The notes under the pieces are model-generated. The model saw nothing but the letters and a program-made list of their open reading frames with translations. It was not told the origin of the DNA and ran no database searches. A stretch of 33,703 nucleotides of DNA, taken from NCBI RefSeq assembly GCF_009739465.1, contig NZ_WHOM01000053.1:1-33703 (forward strand), in the 5' to 3' direction. Position numbers and translations under genes: made by a program. This document shows positions 7,401 through 15,774 of this stretch, piece after piece (within the stretch, counting starts at the first letter, position 1; each line of letters starts with the position of its first letter). Source of the stretch: Streptomyces apocyni. Its GTDB lineage: Bacteria > Actinomycetota > Actinomycetes > Streptomycetales > Streptomycetaceae.

Positions 7401-9653
7401 ATGCCTCGACCCCGCGAGCGGGAGCCCGGTGCTGAGCCCCTTGACCTGCTGGCCGCGCGGTACGGCGTGGCCACCTCCTACGAGCCGTCCCCTGGCCGGA
7501 CGGTACGGGCCGAACCCGCGGCGGTCGTCGCCGTGCTCGCCGCGTTGGGCGTGGACGCGAGCACACCCGACGCGATACGCGCCGCGCTGACCGCACGCGA
7601 AGCCGAACTCCGCGAGCGGCTCCTGCCGCCGACTCTGGTGGCCTGGGCGCCGGTTGGGCCGGTTGGGCCCGTTGCGTCGGGTGAGCCGGTTGCTCCGGTT
7701 GAGCCGTCGCCCGAGCTGGTCTCGCCTCCGCTTGGCGCGCTGGAGAAGCTTGCCGGGCTGCCGACGGGCACCCGGCTGTGGGTGCGTACCGAGCAGGGGG
7801 ACGCGGCCGGTTGGGTGGTCCCGGAGGCATCTGGGGGCTGTGGGGCGCCAGGGACGTCTGAGGCGGCTGGGGTGTCCGGCGCCTCCGGTGACGGCGTCGG
7901 CGGGCCGCGGCTGCCGTTAGGGGTGCACGAGGTGGGGGCGGAGGCCCCCGACGGGCGGCGCGCTCAGGCATACCTCGTCGTCGCGCCCGAGCGGATGCCC
8001 GCGCCGGGAGAGCGCGCGCACGGGCTGCTCGTGCAGCTGTACTCGCTGCTCTCGCGGCGTTCCTGGGGCATGGGTGACCTCGGCGACCTCGCCGATCTCG
8101 CCGCCTGGTCGGGGCGGGCGCTCGGCACCGGCTTCGTCCAGGTCAACCCGTTACACGCGAGCGTCCCCGGGGGCCCCGGCGGGCCGACCGACCCCTCGCC
8201 GTACCGCCCCTCATCGCGCCGCTTCCCCGACCCCGTACATCTGCGCGTCGAGGACATCCCCGAGTACGTCTATCTGGCACCCGAGGCCCGCCAGGAGGCC
8301 GCCGAGCTGCTCGCGCGGGCCGCCATCCTGCGTCAAGGCGTGCTGAACGAGGGCGCGTTGATCGACCGCGACGCGGTGTGGGCGCTCAAGTCCCGGGCCC
8401 TGGAGCTGCTACGCGAGGTCCCGCTGAGCCCCGGCCGACGCGCCGCCTACTGTGACTTCCTCGCCGAGCAGGGCGAGCCCCTGGAGGCCTACGCCACCTG
8501 GTGCGCACTCGCCGAGCGGTACGGCTCCGACTGGCCCTCCTGGCCGTCGCCCCTGCGCGATCCCGCATCTCCCGGCACCGCCCGCGCCCGGGCCGGGCTG
8601 ATGGAGCGGATCGACTTCCACTGCTGGCTCGGCTGGCTCACCGACGCCCAGCTCGCCGCCGCCCAACGCGCCGCGCTCGACGCCGGGATGGCGATCGGGC
8701 TCGTCCACGACCTCGCAGTAGGCGTCCATCCCGGCGGCGCGGACGCGTGGGCGCGGCGGGAGTTCTTCGCCGCGGGGATGTCGGTGGGCGCCCCGCCCGA
8801 CGCGTTCAGCGCGGACGGTCAGGACTGGGGGCTGCCGCCCTGGCGTCCGGACGCGCTGGCCGCCTCCGGCTACGCCCCCTTCCGCGACCTGCTACGCGGG
8901 CTGCTACGGCACGCGGGAGCGCTGCGTATCGACCATGTGATGGGCCTGTTCCGGCTCTGGTGGGTGCCCGCCGGCCGCCCGCCGACCGAGGGTGCCTATG
9001 TTCACTACGACGCCGACGCGATGCTCGCCGTCCTCGCCCTGGAGGCCCACCGCGCCGGGGCCGCCGTCATCGGCGAGGACCTCGGCACCGTGGCGCCGGG
9101 CGTCCGCGAGGCGCTGGCCGCCCGGGGCGTCCTGGGCACGTCGGTGCTGTGGTTCGAGCGCGACTGGGACGGTACGGGGCGGCCGCTGCCCCCAGACCGC
9201 TGGCGCGCCGACTGCCTGGCCACCGTCACCACCCACGACCTGCCGCCCACCGCCGCCCGCCTCAGCGGTGAACACATCAGGCTGCACCAGCGGCTCGGCC
9301 TGCTGACCGGGCCGCTGTCGCGGGCCACGGCCGAGGGCGCGGCGGAGACGGGGGAGTGGCTGGCGGTGCTGGCCAGGCTGGGACTGCTGCCGGGCGGCCG
9401 CGGTGCGCGGGGCGAGGAGGAGAAGATCCGGGCCGTCTACCGCTTCCTGGCGCGCACCCCGGCCCGGATGGTCGGCGTCTGGTTACCGGACGCGGTCGGC
9501 GACCGCCGCCCGCAGAACGTCCCCGGCACCTGGCGTACGTACCCGAACTGGCGCCTCCCCATCGCCGACGCCACCGGCCGCGCGGTCACCCTGGAGGAAC
9601 TCGCCGCCTCGCCCCGGCTGCACCGGCTGATGGCGGAGCTACGCGGTCTCTGA
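7401..9653 (+). CDS. malQ: 4-alpha-glucanotransferase (amylomaltase, GH77)
   Basis: A 750-residue cytoplasmic GH77 enzyme that moves glucan chains between maltodextrins, releasing glucose; it acts in maltose/maltodextrin and glycogen metabolism. The catalytic nucleophile is Asp511 in LRIDHVMGLFRLWWVP, the acid/base Glu559 in VIGEDLGTV, and the stabilising Asp613 in TTHDLPPTA. Upstream, SLLSRRSWGMGDLGDL and QVNPLHAS are also family hallmarks. Length matches actinobacterial MalQ, which carries an extra N-terminal domain. That domain here contains two low-complexity stretches (a Gly-Pro-Val run near residues 84-100 and a Gly/Ala/Ser stretch near 140-170) that look like expanded linkers. The ATG directly follows the stop of the small peptide gene and has no good ribosome binding site of its own, which supports coupling. 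Confidence 0.95.
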   Translation: MPRPREREPGAEPLDLLAARYGVATSYEPSPGRTVRAEPAAVVAVLAALGVDASTPDAIRAALTAREAELRERLLPPTLVAWAPVGPVGPVASGEPVAPVEPSPELVSPPLGALEKLAGLPTGTRLWVRTEQGDAAGWVVPEASGGCGAPGTSEAAGVSGASGDGVGGPRLPLGVHEVGAEAPDGRRAQAYLVVAPERMPAPGERAHGLLVQLYSLLSRRSWGMGDLGDLADLAAWSGRALGTGFVQVNPLHASVPGGPGGPTDPSPYRPSSRRFPDPVHLRVEDIPEYVYLAPEARQEAAELLARAAILRQGVLNEGALIDRDAVWALKSRALELLREVPLSPGRRAAYCDFLAEQGEPLEAYATWCALAERYGSDWPSWPSPLRDPASPGTARARAGLMERIDFHCWLGWLTDAQLAAAQRAALDAGMAIGLVHDLAVGVHPGGADAWARREFFAAGMSVGAPPDAFSADGQDWGLPPWRPDALAASGYAPFRDLLRGLLRHAGALRIDHVMGLFRLWWVPAGRPPTEGAYVHYDADAMLAVLALEAHRAGAAVIGEDLGTVAPGVREALAARGVLGTSVLWFERDWDGTGRPLPPDRWRADCLATVTTHDLPPTAARLSGEHIRLHQRLGLLTGPLSRATAEGAAETGEWLAVLARLGLLPGGRGARGEEEKIRAVYRFLARTPARMVGVWLPDAVGDRRPQNVPGTWRTYPNWRLPIADATGRAVTLEELAASPRLHRLMAELRGL

Positions 9654-9711
9654 GAGCCCCGAACGGCACCCCGGGCGCGCGGCGCGTGGGGGCGTTCGCT
9701 ACGTTGGCACT

Positions 9712-9963
9712 GTGGACAAGAAGAATGCCCTGCGCGCCGGCGCCGTAGCAGCCGGTACGACGCTGATGATGCTGCTCATGACGTCCCCCGCGCTCGCGCT
9801 GACCCGCGACGACGGCGACGACCCGGCTCCCAAGCTGAGCGTGATGGAGACCCTCGGCCTGTACGTCGCGGCTCCGATCGCCCTCTTCCTGCTGATCGCG
9901 GGCCTGGTGATGGTCGGCGACAAGTCGAAGGACCGGCAGCCGAAGCCGCAGAAGCAGGGCTGA
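9712..9963 (+). CDS. Small single-pass membrane protein of unknown function
   Basis: An 83-residue protein beginning DKKNALRAGAVAAGTTLMMLLMTSPALALT, a signal peptide-like helix. A short acidic stretch (RDDGDDPAPK) follows, then a second hydrophobic helix (about residues 44-68) and a basic tail (DKSKDRQPKPQKQG). Such a protein would sit in the cell membrane with a very short outer loop. I cannot assign a role. TACGTT (9700-9705) lies 6 nt before the GTG with no Shine-Dalgarno sequence between, suggesting a leaderless transcript of its own. A strong terminator follows. Confidence 0.75.
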   Translation: MDKKNALRAGAVAAGTTLMMLLMTSPALALTRDDGDDPAPKLSVMETLGLYVAAPIALFLLIAGLVMVGDKSKDRQPKPQKQG

Positions 9964-9986
9964 CGGCCCGGCCCACACCCGCACGT

Positions 9987-10030
9987 CGCGCCGAGGGCGC
10001 CCCTCCTGAGTGAGGGGCGCCCTCGGCGCG
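9987..10030 (+). terminator. Strong 19-bp hairpin terminator
   Basis: A perfect 19-bp inverted repeat (arms 9987-10005 and 10012-10030) with loop CTGAGT lies 24 nt after the stop of the small membrane protein and is followed by a T-rich stretch (TTTCGCGTTCCTTGTT). It closes the malQ-side transcription before the DMT exporter. Confidence 0.9.
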
Positions 10031-10057
10031 TTTCGCGTTCCTTGTTCCCTCCGATTG

Positions 10058-10072
10058 TTCAGTTCAACTGAA
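10058..10072. promoter_or_regulatory. Perfect palindrome upstream of DMT exporter gene
   Basis: TTCAGTTCAACTGAA is a perfect 7+1+7 palindrome in an AT-richer pocket, 113 bp before the exporter start and just after the upstream terminator. Position and symmetry fit an operator for a dimeric regulator; which one is unknown. The LysR gene at 12620 is a possible but distant candidate. Confidence 0.5.
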
Positions 10073-10184
10073 AAGAACGGTCAGAAGATTTCGATGGACC
10101 TAACAGGACGGAGCCTGCGACGGTAGCCGCACACCACCTCACCACCACAGCCCCCAGCCGGGGGAGAGAGCAGGGGGATACTCC

Positions 10185-11165
10185 GTGGCGATCCTGGACC
10201 ACGTCCGCGGCAGCGAGCCGACCGAGCGCGTACGGCGGCGGTCCACGGGGCCGAGGCCAGGGAAGCGCCGGGCCGCCCAGGCGGCCTCCGCCGCCTCCGC
10301 CTCCGGCCTCGGCCTCGTCCTCGCGGCCCTCGCCACGGTCGTCTGGTCCGGCAGCTTCGTCACCTCCCGCGCCCTCGCCGACACCGTCCCACCCGTCCAG
10401 CACGCCTTCTGGCGCTGGATCATCGCCCTGATCGCCGTCGCCCCCTTCGCGACCCGCGCGGCCTGGCGTCAGCGGGACCTGATCCGCCGCCACATCGGAT
10501 ACCTGACCCTTGCGGCGTTCCTCGGCGTCGCCACGTACAACACCCTGGTCAACCAGGCCGGGATCTCCACGTCCGCCGGAAACATGGCCATGATCATGGC
10601 CGCGTCCCCGGTCCTGATGGCCCTGTATGAGCGCCTCGGTGGCACCCGGCTCGGCGCCCGCCGCGCCCTCGGCATGCTCATCGCCTGCGCCGGGGTGCTG
10701 CTGCTGGTCAGCAAGGGCTCTCTGGCGATGGACTTCACCACCGGCGACCTGTGGATGCTGGCCGCCGCGCTGTCCTTCGCCTCCTACAGCGCCCTGCTGC
10801 GCGGCAGGCCCGCCGGGCTCGGCGGCCTCGCCTTCCTGTTCACCACCTTCGCGCTCGGCGCCGTGATGCTCGCCCCCTGCTACGGCGTGAGCCTTGCCGT
10901 CCAGGGTGGCTTCGAGGTCACCACGGGCACGGTCGGCCCGCTGCTGTACGTGGGCGTGGTCTCGTCGGCCGTCGCCTTCTTCGCCTGGAACAAGGCGATC
11001 ACGCTCATCGGCGCGGCCCGCGCGGGCGTCATCTACTACCTACAGCCGGTGTGCGTCGCGGCCCTGTCCTTCGCGATCCTCGGCGAGTCGGTCGGCGTGC
11101 TCCAGGGGGCCTGCATGGCACTGATCCTGGGCGGCGTGATCCTGGCCTCGGCCCGCGCCCGGTGA
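10185..11165 (+). CDS. EamA-family (DMT superfamily) transporter
   Basis: A 326-residue drug/metabolite exporter-type permease. After an unusual basic N-terminal tail of about 38 residues it has two EamA repeats, about 42-175 and 185-322, giving ten predicted membrane helices. Repeat 1 starts GLVLAALATVVWSGSFV; repeat 2 ends LQPVCVAALSFAILGESVG, the classic EamA ending. The GTG start is supported by GGGGGA 6 nt upstream. The gene is transcribed alone, between a terminator and the P450 gene, with a palindromic operator-like site in its leader. Members export amino acids, nucleobases or drugs; the substrate cannot be read from sequence. Confidence 0.88.
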   Translation: MAILDHVRGSEPTERVRRRSTGPRPGKRRAAQAASAASASGLGLVLAALATVVWSGSFVTSRALADTVPPVQHAFWRWIIALIAVAPFATRAAWRQRDLIRRHIGYLTLAAFLGVATYNTLVNQAGISTSAGNMAMIMAASPVLMALYERLGGTRLGARRALGMLIACAGVLLLVSKGSLAMDFTTGDLWMLAAALSFASYSALLRGRPAGLGGLAFLFTTFALGAVMLAPCYGVSLAVQGGFEVTTGTVGPLLYVGVVSSAVAFFAWNKAITLIGAARAGVIYYLQPVCVAALSFAILGESVGVLQGACMALILGGVILASARAR

Positions 11166-11262
11166 GCTGGGCCCAGGCCTGTGGGGTTCCCACAGATCTG
11201 GGCAGGGGAGGCTGGCCGAAGGCTGTCGCGTCTGAACGGATGGGGTGGGTGAGGATAGGTGG

Positions 11263-12588
11263 GTGCCTGATCTCGTGGACCCCGCTGCCCTGGACCCCGC
11301 TGCCCTGGACTCCGCTTTGCTGGACCCCGCGTCCTTGGCCCCCGCCCCCGCCCCCGCCCCCGCTCTCCTGGACCCGGCCGACGCTGACTTCGCCCGCGAC
11401 CCGTATCCGTACTACGCACGGCTGCGCGCCCAGGGCCCGGCGGTACGGACTCCGCTGTCCAACGGGACCCACGCCTGGCTGGTGACCGGCTACCAGGCCG
11501 CGCGCGCGGTGCTGGCCGACCCCCGGTTCTCCAACGTCCCGGCGCCTCGCGCGGGGCGGCCCAAGCCCGACTCGGCGGCCGAGCGGGCCCGGGCCTGCCT
11601 GGCGCGGCACATGCTCAACCTCGACGCCCCCGACCACAACCGGCTGCGGCGGCTGGTGACGGGAGCGTTCACGCCGCGCCGGGTGGACGCGTTGCGCCCG
11701 CGGATCGAGGGTCTTGTCGGGCCGCTGGTGGCGGACGTACGGGCGCGGCTTGACCGGGACGGTGTCGCCGACCTGGTGGACACGTTCGCCTTCCCGCTGC
11801 CGGTGCTGGTGATCGCCGAGCTGCTTGGCATACCCGAGGCGGACCGAACGAGCCTGCGGGAGTGGACGTACCGGGTCGGATCGCCCGCCGACTCCCTCGC
11901 GCCCGGTGAGGTGGAGGAGGCGTGGGGGAGTCTGCACGGCTACTTCACCGAGCTGATCGCCCAGAAGCGGCGCTCCCCGGGCGATGACCTGTTCAGCGTG
12001 CTGGTGCACGAGGAGCGGGAAGGGGCACTTGATGACGGCGAGTTGCTGGCGCTGGCGTTCCTGCTGCTCTTCGCGGGCTACGAGACGACCATGAACCTGC
12101 TGTCGTCCGCCGCCCTGCTGCTGATCACCCACCGTGACGAGCTCGCCGCCGCGCGGCGCGAGGGTACGCGGCGCTGGGACGCCGTCGTCGAGGAGACGCT
12201 GCGGCACGCCAGCCCGCTGGAGGGCGCGACCTGGCGGCGTACGACGGAGGAGGTCGACCTCGGCGCGGGGGCGCTCATCCCGGCCGGGGAGTCGGTCCTG
12301 GTGGTGCTGGCCGCCGCCAGCCGTGACCCCGCGTCCTTCGACGCGCCGGACGACTTCAGGCCTGCGCGCTATCTGAGTGGTGCGGGCCGGGCGGCGGGAC
12401 ATATGGCGTTCGGGCATGGCGCGCATGTGTGCCTGGGCGCGCGCCTGGCGCGGCTGGAGGCGGGCGTCGCGCTGCCGATGCTGTTCGACGCGCTGCCGAA
12501 GCTCGGCCTCGCGGATGACGTCGCCGAGGTTCCGTACCGCCCGGGTCTGCTCGTACGGGGCCCACGGGTCCTCCGCGTCAGGACCTGA
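11263..12588 (+). CDS. Cytochrome P450
   Basis: A soluble bacterial class I P450 of 441 residues. It has the I-helix oxygen-binding motif FAGYETT, the K-helix ExxR as EETLRHAS, and the haem ligand motif FGHGAHVCLGARLARLE. Similarity in layout is to CYP105/CYP107-like enzymes that hydroxylate small molecules, using separate ferredoxin partners not encoded nearby. GTG 11263 has GAGGA 7 nt upstream and is preferred to GTG 11245. The first 45 residues are odd: four DPAAL-like pentapeptides and an Ala-Pro run precede the normal start of the fold (DPADADFARDPYPYYARLR). The following LysR gene starts 31 bp downstream on the same strand, but it may have its own promoter. Confidence 0.92.
   Translation: MPDLVDPAALDPAALDSALLDPASLAPAPAPAPALLDPADADFARDPYPYYARLRAQGPAVRTPLSNGTHAWLVTGYQAARAVLADPRFSNVPAPRAGRPKPDSAAERARACLARHMLNLDAPDHNRLRRLVTGAFTPRRVDALRPRIEGLVGPLVADVRARLDRDGVADLVDTFAFPLPVLVIAELLGIPEADRTSLREWTYRVGSPADSLAPGEVEEAWGSLHGYFTELIAQKRRSPGDDLFSVLVHEEREGALDDGELLALAFLLLFAGYETTMNLLSSAALLLITHRDELAAARREGTRRWDAVVEETLRHASPLEGATWRRTTEEVDLGAGALIPAGESVLVVLAAASRDPASFDAPDDFRPARYLSGAGRAAGHMAFGHGAHVCLGARLARLEAGVALPMLFDALPKLGLADDVAEVPYRPGLLVRGPRVLRVRT
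11278..11364 (+). repeat. 15-bp tandem repeats and CCCGCC run in P450 N-terminus
   Basis: Two perfect copies of GACCCCGCTGCCCTG (11278-11292, 11293-11307) are followed by two diverged copies (to 11337). A GCCCCC run (11338-11364) encoding Ala-Pro repeats comes next. All remain in frame and encode DPAAL-type pentapeptides. Confidence 0.85.
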
Positions 12589-12619
12589 ACGGACAGCGGA
12601 ACGGGATAGGTTGCGGCGC

Positions 12620-13600
12620 GTGAGCGAGTGGGACATCAAGAAGCTGCGGATCCTGCGCACGTTGAGCGAGCGGGGGACCGTGACCGCGACGGCCCAGGAG
12701 CTGCTGATGACACCGTCCGCGGTGTCCCAGCAGCTCAGCAGCCTCGCCCGGCAGCTCGGCGTCCCGCTGCTCGAAGCACGGGGGCGGCGGGTCCGGCTGA
12801 CGGACGCCGCCCATCTCGTACTCCGGCACGCGGAGGTCGTGTTCGCCCAACTGGAGCGGGCCGACGGGGAGTTGGCCGCGTACGCACGCGGAGAGGCCGG
12901 GGAGGTGCGGGTCGGCGCGTTCTCCACGGCGGTGCCCGCCCTGGTCGTCCCGGCCGTACGCCACCTGCGTACCGAAGCGCCCGCCCTGGAGGTACGGGTC
13001 CGCGAGGCCGAGGCCGCCCAGGCGTACGAACTCCTCGCGGGCGGCGCCGTGGACCTGGCCCTGTCGCTGGCCGCGCACGCGCCCACCGCGCGGGACCCCA
13101 AGTTCACCCGCGTCCCGCTGCTCGCCGACCCCCTGGATGTCGCGCTCCCGGTGGACCACCCACTGGCCGGGGCGGAGTCGGTACGGCTCGCCGATCTCGC
13201 CGAAGAGCAGTGGATCTTCGGCGGCAGCGGCCCCTGGTCCGAGATCACCACCACCGCCTGCGAAGCGGCCGGTTTCGTCCCCGAACAGGCCCACAGCGCG
13301 GCCGGCTGGACCGCGATCCTGGCCATGGTGGAAGCCGGAATGGGCGTCGCCCTGGTCCCCCGCATGGCCGTCGCCGGACGCCAGTCGGGCGTCACGGTAC
13401 GCGTCCTGACCGGCGACCGCCCCCGCCGCCACGTAGTAGCCGCCGTACGCCGAGGCGCGGACCAGGCCCCCACCGTGGCCCGCGTCCTGACCGCCCTTCA
13501 GGCGGCGGCCCCGGGCCACCACGAAGTGAACGCCCGCAGTGCCACGGGCTGGGGAACAGGGCACGGCCTCCCGCCCCGGGTGAGGAAAACAACTGGGTGA
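12620..13600 (+). CDS. LysR-family transcriptional regulator
   Basis: A 326-residue LysR protein. The N-terminal winged helix-turn-helix reads [55 protein letters not shown] (split here by domain, residues 7-62). The substrate-binding domain begins near residue 90 with [19 protein letters not shown]. The start is GTG 12620 (SEWDIKKL), since the upstream extension belongs to another frame of the P450. TAGGTT (12607-12612) lies 7 nt before the GTG with no ribosome binding site, so a leaderless transcript is likely. LysR proteins sense a small ligand and usually act on neighbouring or divergent genes; here no divergent partner exists, and the P450, the DMT exporter or the downstream terpene unit are all possible targets. 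Confidence 0.9.
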   Translation: MSEWDIKKLRILRTLSERGTVTATAQELLMTPSAVSQQLSSLARQLGVPLLEARGRRVRLTDAAHLVLRHAEVVFAQLERADGELAAYARGEAGEVRVGAFSTAVPALVVPAVRHLRTEAPALEVRVREAEAAQAYELLAGGAVDLALSLAAHAPTARDPKFTRVPLLADPLDVALPVDHPLAGAESVRLADLAEEQWIFGGSGPWSEITTTACEAAGFVPEQAHSAAGWTAILAMVEAGMGVALVPRMAVAGRQSGVTVRVLTGDRPRRHVVAAVRRGADQAPTVARVLTALQAAAPGHHEVNARSATGWGTGHGLPPRVRKTTG

Positions 13601-13613
13601 GTGTTCCGGGGAT

Positions 13614-13628
13614 CTCACGGTATGTGAG
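13614..13628. promoter_or_regulatory. Short dyad upstream of the terpene operon
   Basis: CTCAC-GGTAT-GTGAG forms a 5+5+5 inverted repeat 14 bp after the LysR stop and about 80 bp before the methyltransferase ATG. It lies in a 109-bp gap that must hold the operon promoter. No sharp -35/-10 pair is seen. It resembles but does not fit the Crp consensus. Confidence 0.35.
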
Positions 13629-13709
13629 CTTAGAGAGGGTGCCGCAAACGATCATTTTCGGGCAGGGTTGATCCGCTCGTGCCCCCCACAACCGTTCACC
13701 GGAGACTTG

Positions 13710-14612
13710 ATGAACCGCAGCCTCACCCCCTTCGACGAGTCCCAAGTCCCCCTCTACTACTCACGCAAGACCGCGGACATCCTCTACAAGTACGGCCCAG
13801 GGCCCCGCGTCCACTACCACATGGGCCTCTTCGAGCCGGGTGCGGCACCCAACACCACCGTCTCCCAACACTCCCTGAAGCGCCGGATCGTGGCGTCCCA
13901 GGAGGCCATCGTCGAACACGCGGCGCGTAGTTGGGGTGCCCACCAGGCCGCTCCGGGCTCGGTCCTGGACATAGGCTGCGGTCTCGGCGGCGGCTCGATC
14001 TACTGGGCGCAGGAGCACGGAGCCACCGTCACCGGCCTCACCGTCGCGGCCGAGCACCTCCCCGTCATCGCGGGCTTCGCCCGCCAGGCGGGAGTCGCCG
14101 GGCAGGTCACCCCGCTGCTCGCCGACGTCCACCAGTACACCGCAGACCGGCTGTTCGACGCCGCGTACGCCAACGAGTCCTCCGGGTACATGGACCGCGA
14201 GCGGCTCTTTCAGGTCGTCGCCAAGTCGCTGAAGCCGGGCGGCTGGTTCGGCATCCAGGAGCACTTCATCTGCCGTCCGGAGTGGACCGAGTTCATCGAC
14301 GGCTACTACAAGACCCGACTGGGCACGCTGACCGAGTACATCACCGCCGCCGAGGCCGCGGGCTTCGAGCTGGAGCAGGACGAGGACGTCACCGACCGGG
14401 TCGCCGAGTTCTGGGTGCAGTCCATGGCTTGGAACACCGCTGAACTGGAGCGCGTCGAGCGCGGCGGCGCCCCTGAGCGCCTCGCCTGGAGCCGCGAGCG
14501 GCTCACCGAGTCGGCGCTGACCCACGGCAAGCTGTTCCGCATCTGGCGCGACCACGCACTGGAGACCCGGCTGCTGATGTTCCGCCTCGCGGGCGGGCCC
14601 GGAGGCCGCTGA
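13710..14612 (+). CDS. SAM-dependent C-methyltransferase, probably acting on a prenyl diphosphate
   Basis: A 300-residue class I methyltransferase. SAM motif I is [17 protein letters not shown], followed by an acidic residue region [13 protein letters not shown], motif II-like [14 protein letters not shown] and post-motif [13 protein letters not shown]. The sterol/GPP methyltransferase type of layout (N-terminal [16 protein letters not shown] before the Rossmann fold) fits enzymes that add carbon to an allylic or homoallylic alkene. Start ATG 13710 has GGAGA 5 nt upstream. The next gene, a terpene synthase, begins 3 nt after its stop, so the two are co-translated. Genes of this kind beside terpene synthases encode GPP C2-methyltransferases (2-methylisoborneol pathway) or IPP methyltransferases (reported for Streptomyces monomycini and the longestin pathway). 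The sequence is clearly unlike the classical GPP methyltransferase, so the substrate is open. Confidence 0.8.
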   Translation: MNRSLTPFDESQVPLYYSRKTADILYKYGPGPRVHYHMGLFEPGAAPNTTVSQHSLKRRIVASQEAIVEHAARSWGAHQAAPGSVLDIGCGLGGGSIYWAQEHGATVTGLTVAAEHLPVIAGFARQAGVAGQVTPLLADVHQYTADRLFDAAYANESSGYMDRERLFQVVAKSLKPGGWFGIQEHFICRPEWTEFIDGYYKTRLGTLTEYITAAEAAGFELEQDEDVTDRVAEFWVQSMAWNTAELERVERGGAPERLAWSRERLTESALTHGKLFRIWRDHALETRLLMFRLAGGPGGR

Positions 14613-14615
14613 ATC

Positions 14616-15722
14616 ATGCCTCCCGTGTACGCCGCCGATACCGCCCCGTCCCGCATCGGCTGGGAACTCCCGCCGTTCTACTGTCCGTTCAACGAGCAAC
14701 TGATCCACCCCAAGGCGGCGGAGCTCGAAACCCGCGCCATCGAGTGGATCGACGCCTTCGGCATCTACTCCGACGCGACCGAGCGGGCCTGGGGTCTGGC
14801 CACCCACAGCACCGACTTCACCTCGCGGATCATCCCGTACGGCGACGTGGAACCGATCCTGCTCTTCGTCGAGTGGAACTACTGGGCCAACGCGGTCGAC
14901 GACTGGCAGGACTCCGGAGACACCGCTACCAGGACGGCCGCCATCGCCGACCACAGCGTACGGCTGGTCCGCTCCATCGAGGCACCCGGCTCGTCCCTGT
15001 TGCCGCCGGGCCCGCTCACCACCGCGCTGGACGACCTGGTCGCCCGCACCCGGGCCATGCTCACGCCCTCCCAGCTGCGCCGTTTCACGGAGGGCACCCG
15101 GGACTGGCTTTTCGGCGCGGGCTGGCAGACCGCCAACGCCGAACTCGATGTGATGCCCTCGCTCAACGACTTCTGCGCCATGCGGATGTCGGTCAACGGT
15201 ACGCGCTTCACGCTGACCTGGTGCGATGCCGCGAACGGCATTCACGTACCGGCCGATGTGCTGTACTCGGCACCCGTCCAGGCGCTCACCGACGCCGCCG
15301 GCTTCATCGTGAGCTGCGACAACGACCTGTTCTCCTACAACAAGGAGGACCACCTGAACCCCTGGGAGCAGAACCTGCTCAACGTCGTCGCGCAGCACCA
15401 GGGGTGTACCCCGGCAGAGGCGATGCCAGCCGCGGTGGCCCTACGGGACCGGGCGATGACGCTCTTCGTACGGCTGCGGGAGCAGCTGTACGCCGGGGCA
15501 GGGGACGATCTGCGGCGCTATCTGGACTCGCTGGGGCACTACGTGTCCGGGTGCATCGAATGGCAGAACCTGGCGCCGCGCTATACCAGCCCGCGTAACC
15601 GTAACGCGCTCCCCGTGGAAGGGGCTTCGTACGACGTGACGTGGCGCGACACACCGAGCGACCCCGAGCAGGGGCCGCCGCCGATTCCGGCGATCGCGTG
15701 GTGGTGGGCCCAGCTGCGGTGA
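14616..15722 (+). CDS. Class I terpene synthase
   Basis: A 368-residue cyclase of the bacterial alpha-fold type. The aspartate-rich motif is DDWQD (in ANAVDDWQDSGD) and the second magnesium site is the perfect NSE motif NDLFSYNKE. The C-terminal Arg-Tyr pair lies in NLAPRYTSP. The entry WELPPFYCPFNEQLIHP is usual for the family. It should ionise a prenyl diphosphate with three Mg ions and cyclise it. The motif differs from that of 2-methylisoborneol synthases as I recall them, and there is no Pro-rich N-terminal extension, so I do not call it a MIB synthase. Its ribosome binding site (GGAGG, 14601-14605) lies inside the end of the methyltransferase gene. The coupling suggests the true substrate is a methylated prenyl diphosphate (C11, C16 or another odd carbon number). 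Confidence 0.9.
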   Translation: MPPVYAADTAPSRIGWELPPFYCPFNEQLIHPKAAELETRAIEWIDAFGIYSDATERAWGLATHSTDFTSRIIPYGDVEPILLFVEWNYWANAVDDWQDSGDTATRTAAIADHSVRLVRSIEAPGSSLLPPGPLTTALDDLVARTRAMLTPSQLRRFTEGTRDWLFGAGWQTANAELDVMPSLNDFCAMRMSVNGTRFTLTWCDAANGIHVPADVLYSAPVQALTDAAGFIVSCDNDLFSYNKEDHLNPWEQNLLNVVAQHQGCTPAEAMPAAVALRDRAMTLFVRLREQLYAGAGDDLRRYLDSLGHYVSGCIEWQNLAPRYTSPRNRNALPVEGASYDVTWRDTPSDPEQGPPPIPAIAWWWAQLR

Positions 15723-15729
15723 CCTTCGC

Positions 15730-15767
15730 CCCGCGGGACGGGCTGAAAGACCAGCCCGTCCCGCGGG
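15730..15767. terminator. Bidirectional hairpin terminator between convergent operons
   Basis: A perfect 16-bp inverted repeat (arms 15730-15745 and 15752-15767, loop AAAGAC) fills the 52-bp gap between the terpene synthase stop and the P450 stop, which face each other. It can end transcripts from both sides. Confidence 0.88.
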
Positions 15768-15774
15768 CGACAGG

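Noticed and set aside
11029..13473. 814-residue open frame on the minus strand
   Set aside because: Spans three real plus-strand genes (DMT end, P450, LysR) in antisense; no recognisable domain.
13761..15398. 545-residue open frame on the minus strand
   Set aside because: Antisense to the methyltransferase and terpene synthase; no motif.
14616..15722. Assignment as 2-methylisoborneol synthase
   Set aside because: The Asp-rich motif DDWQD and the short N-terminus do not match MIB synthase as I know it, although the methyltransferase partner suggests a related logic.
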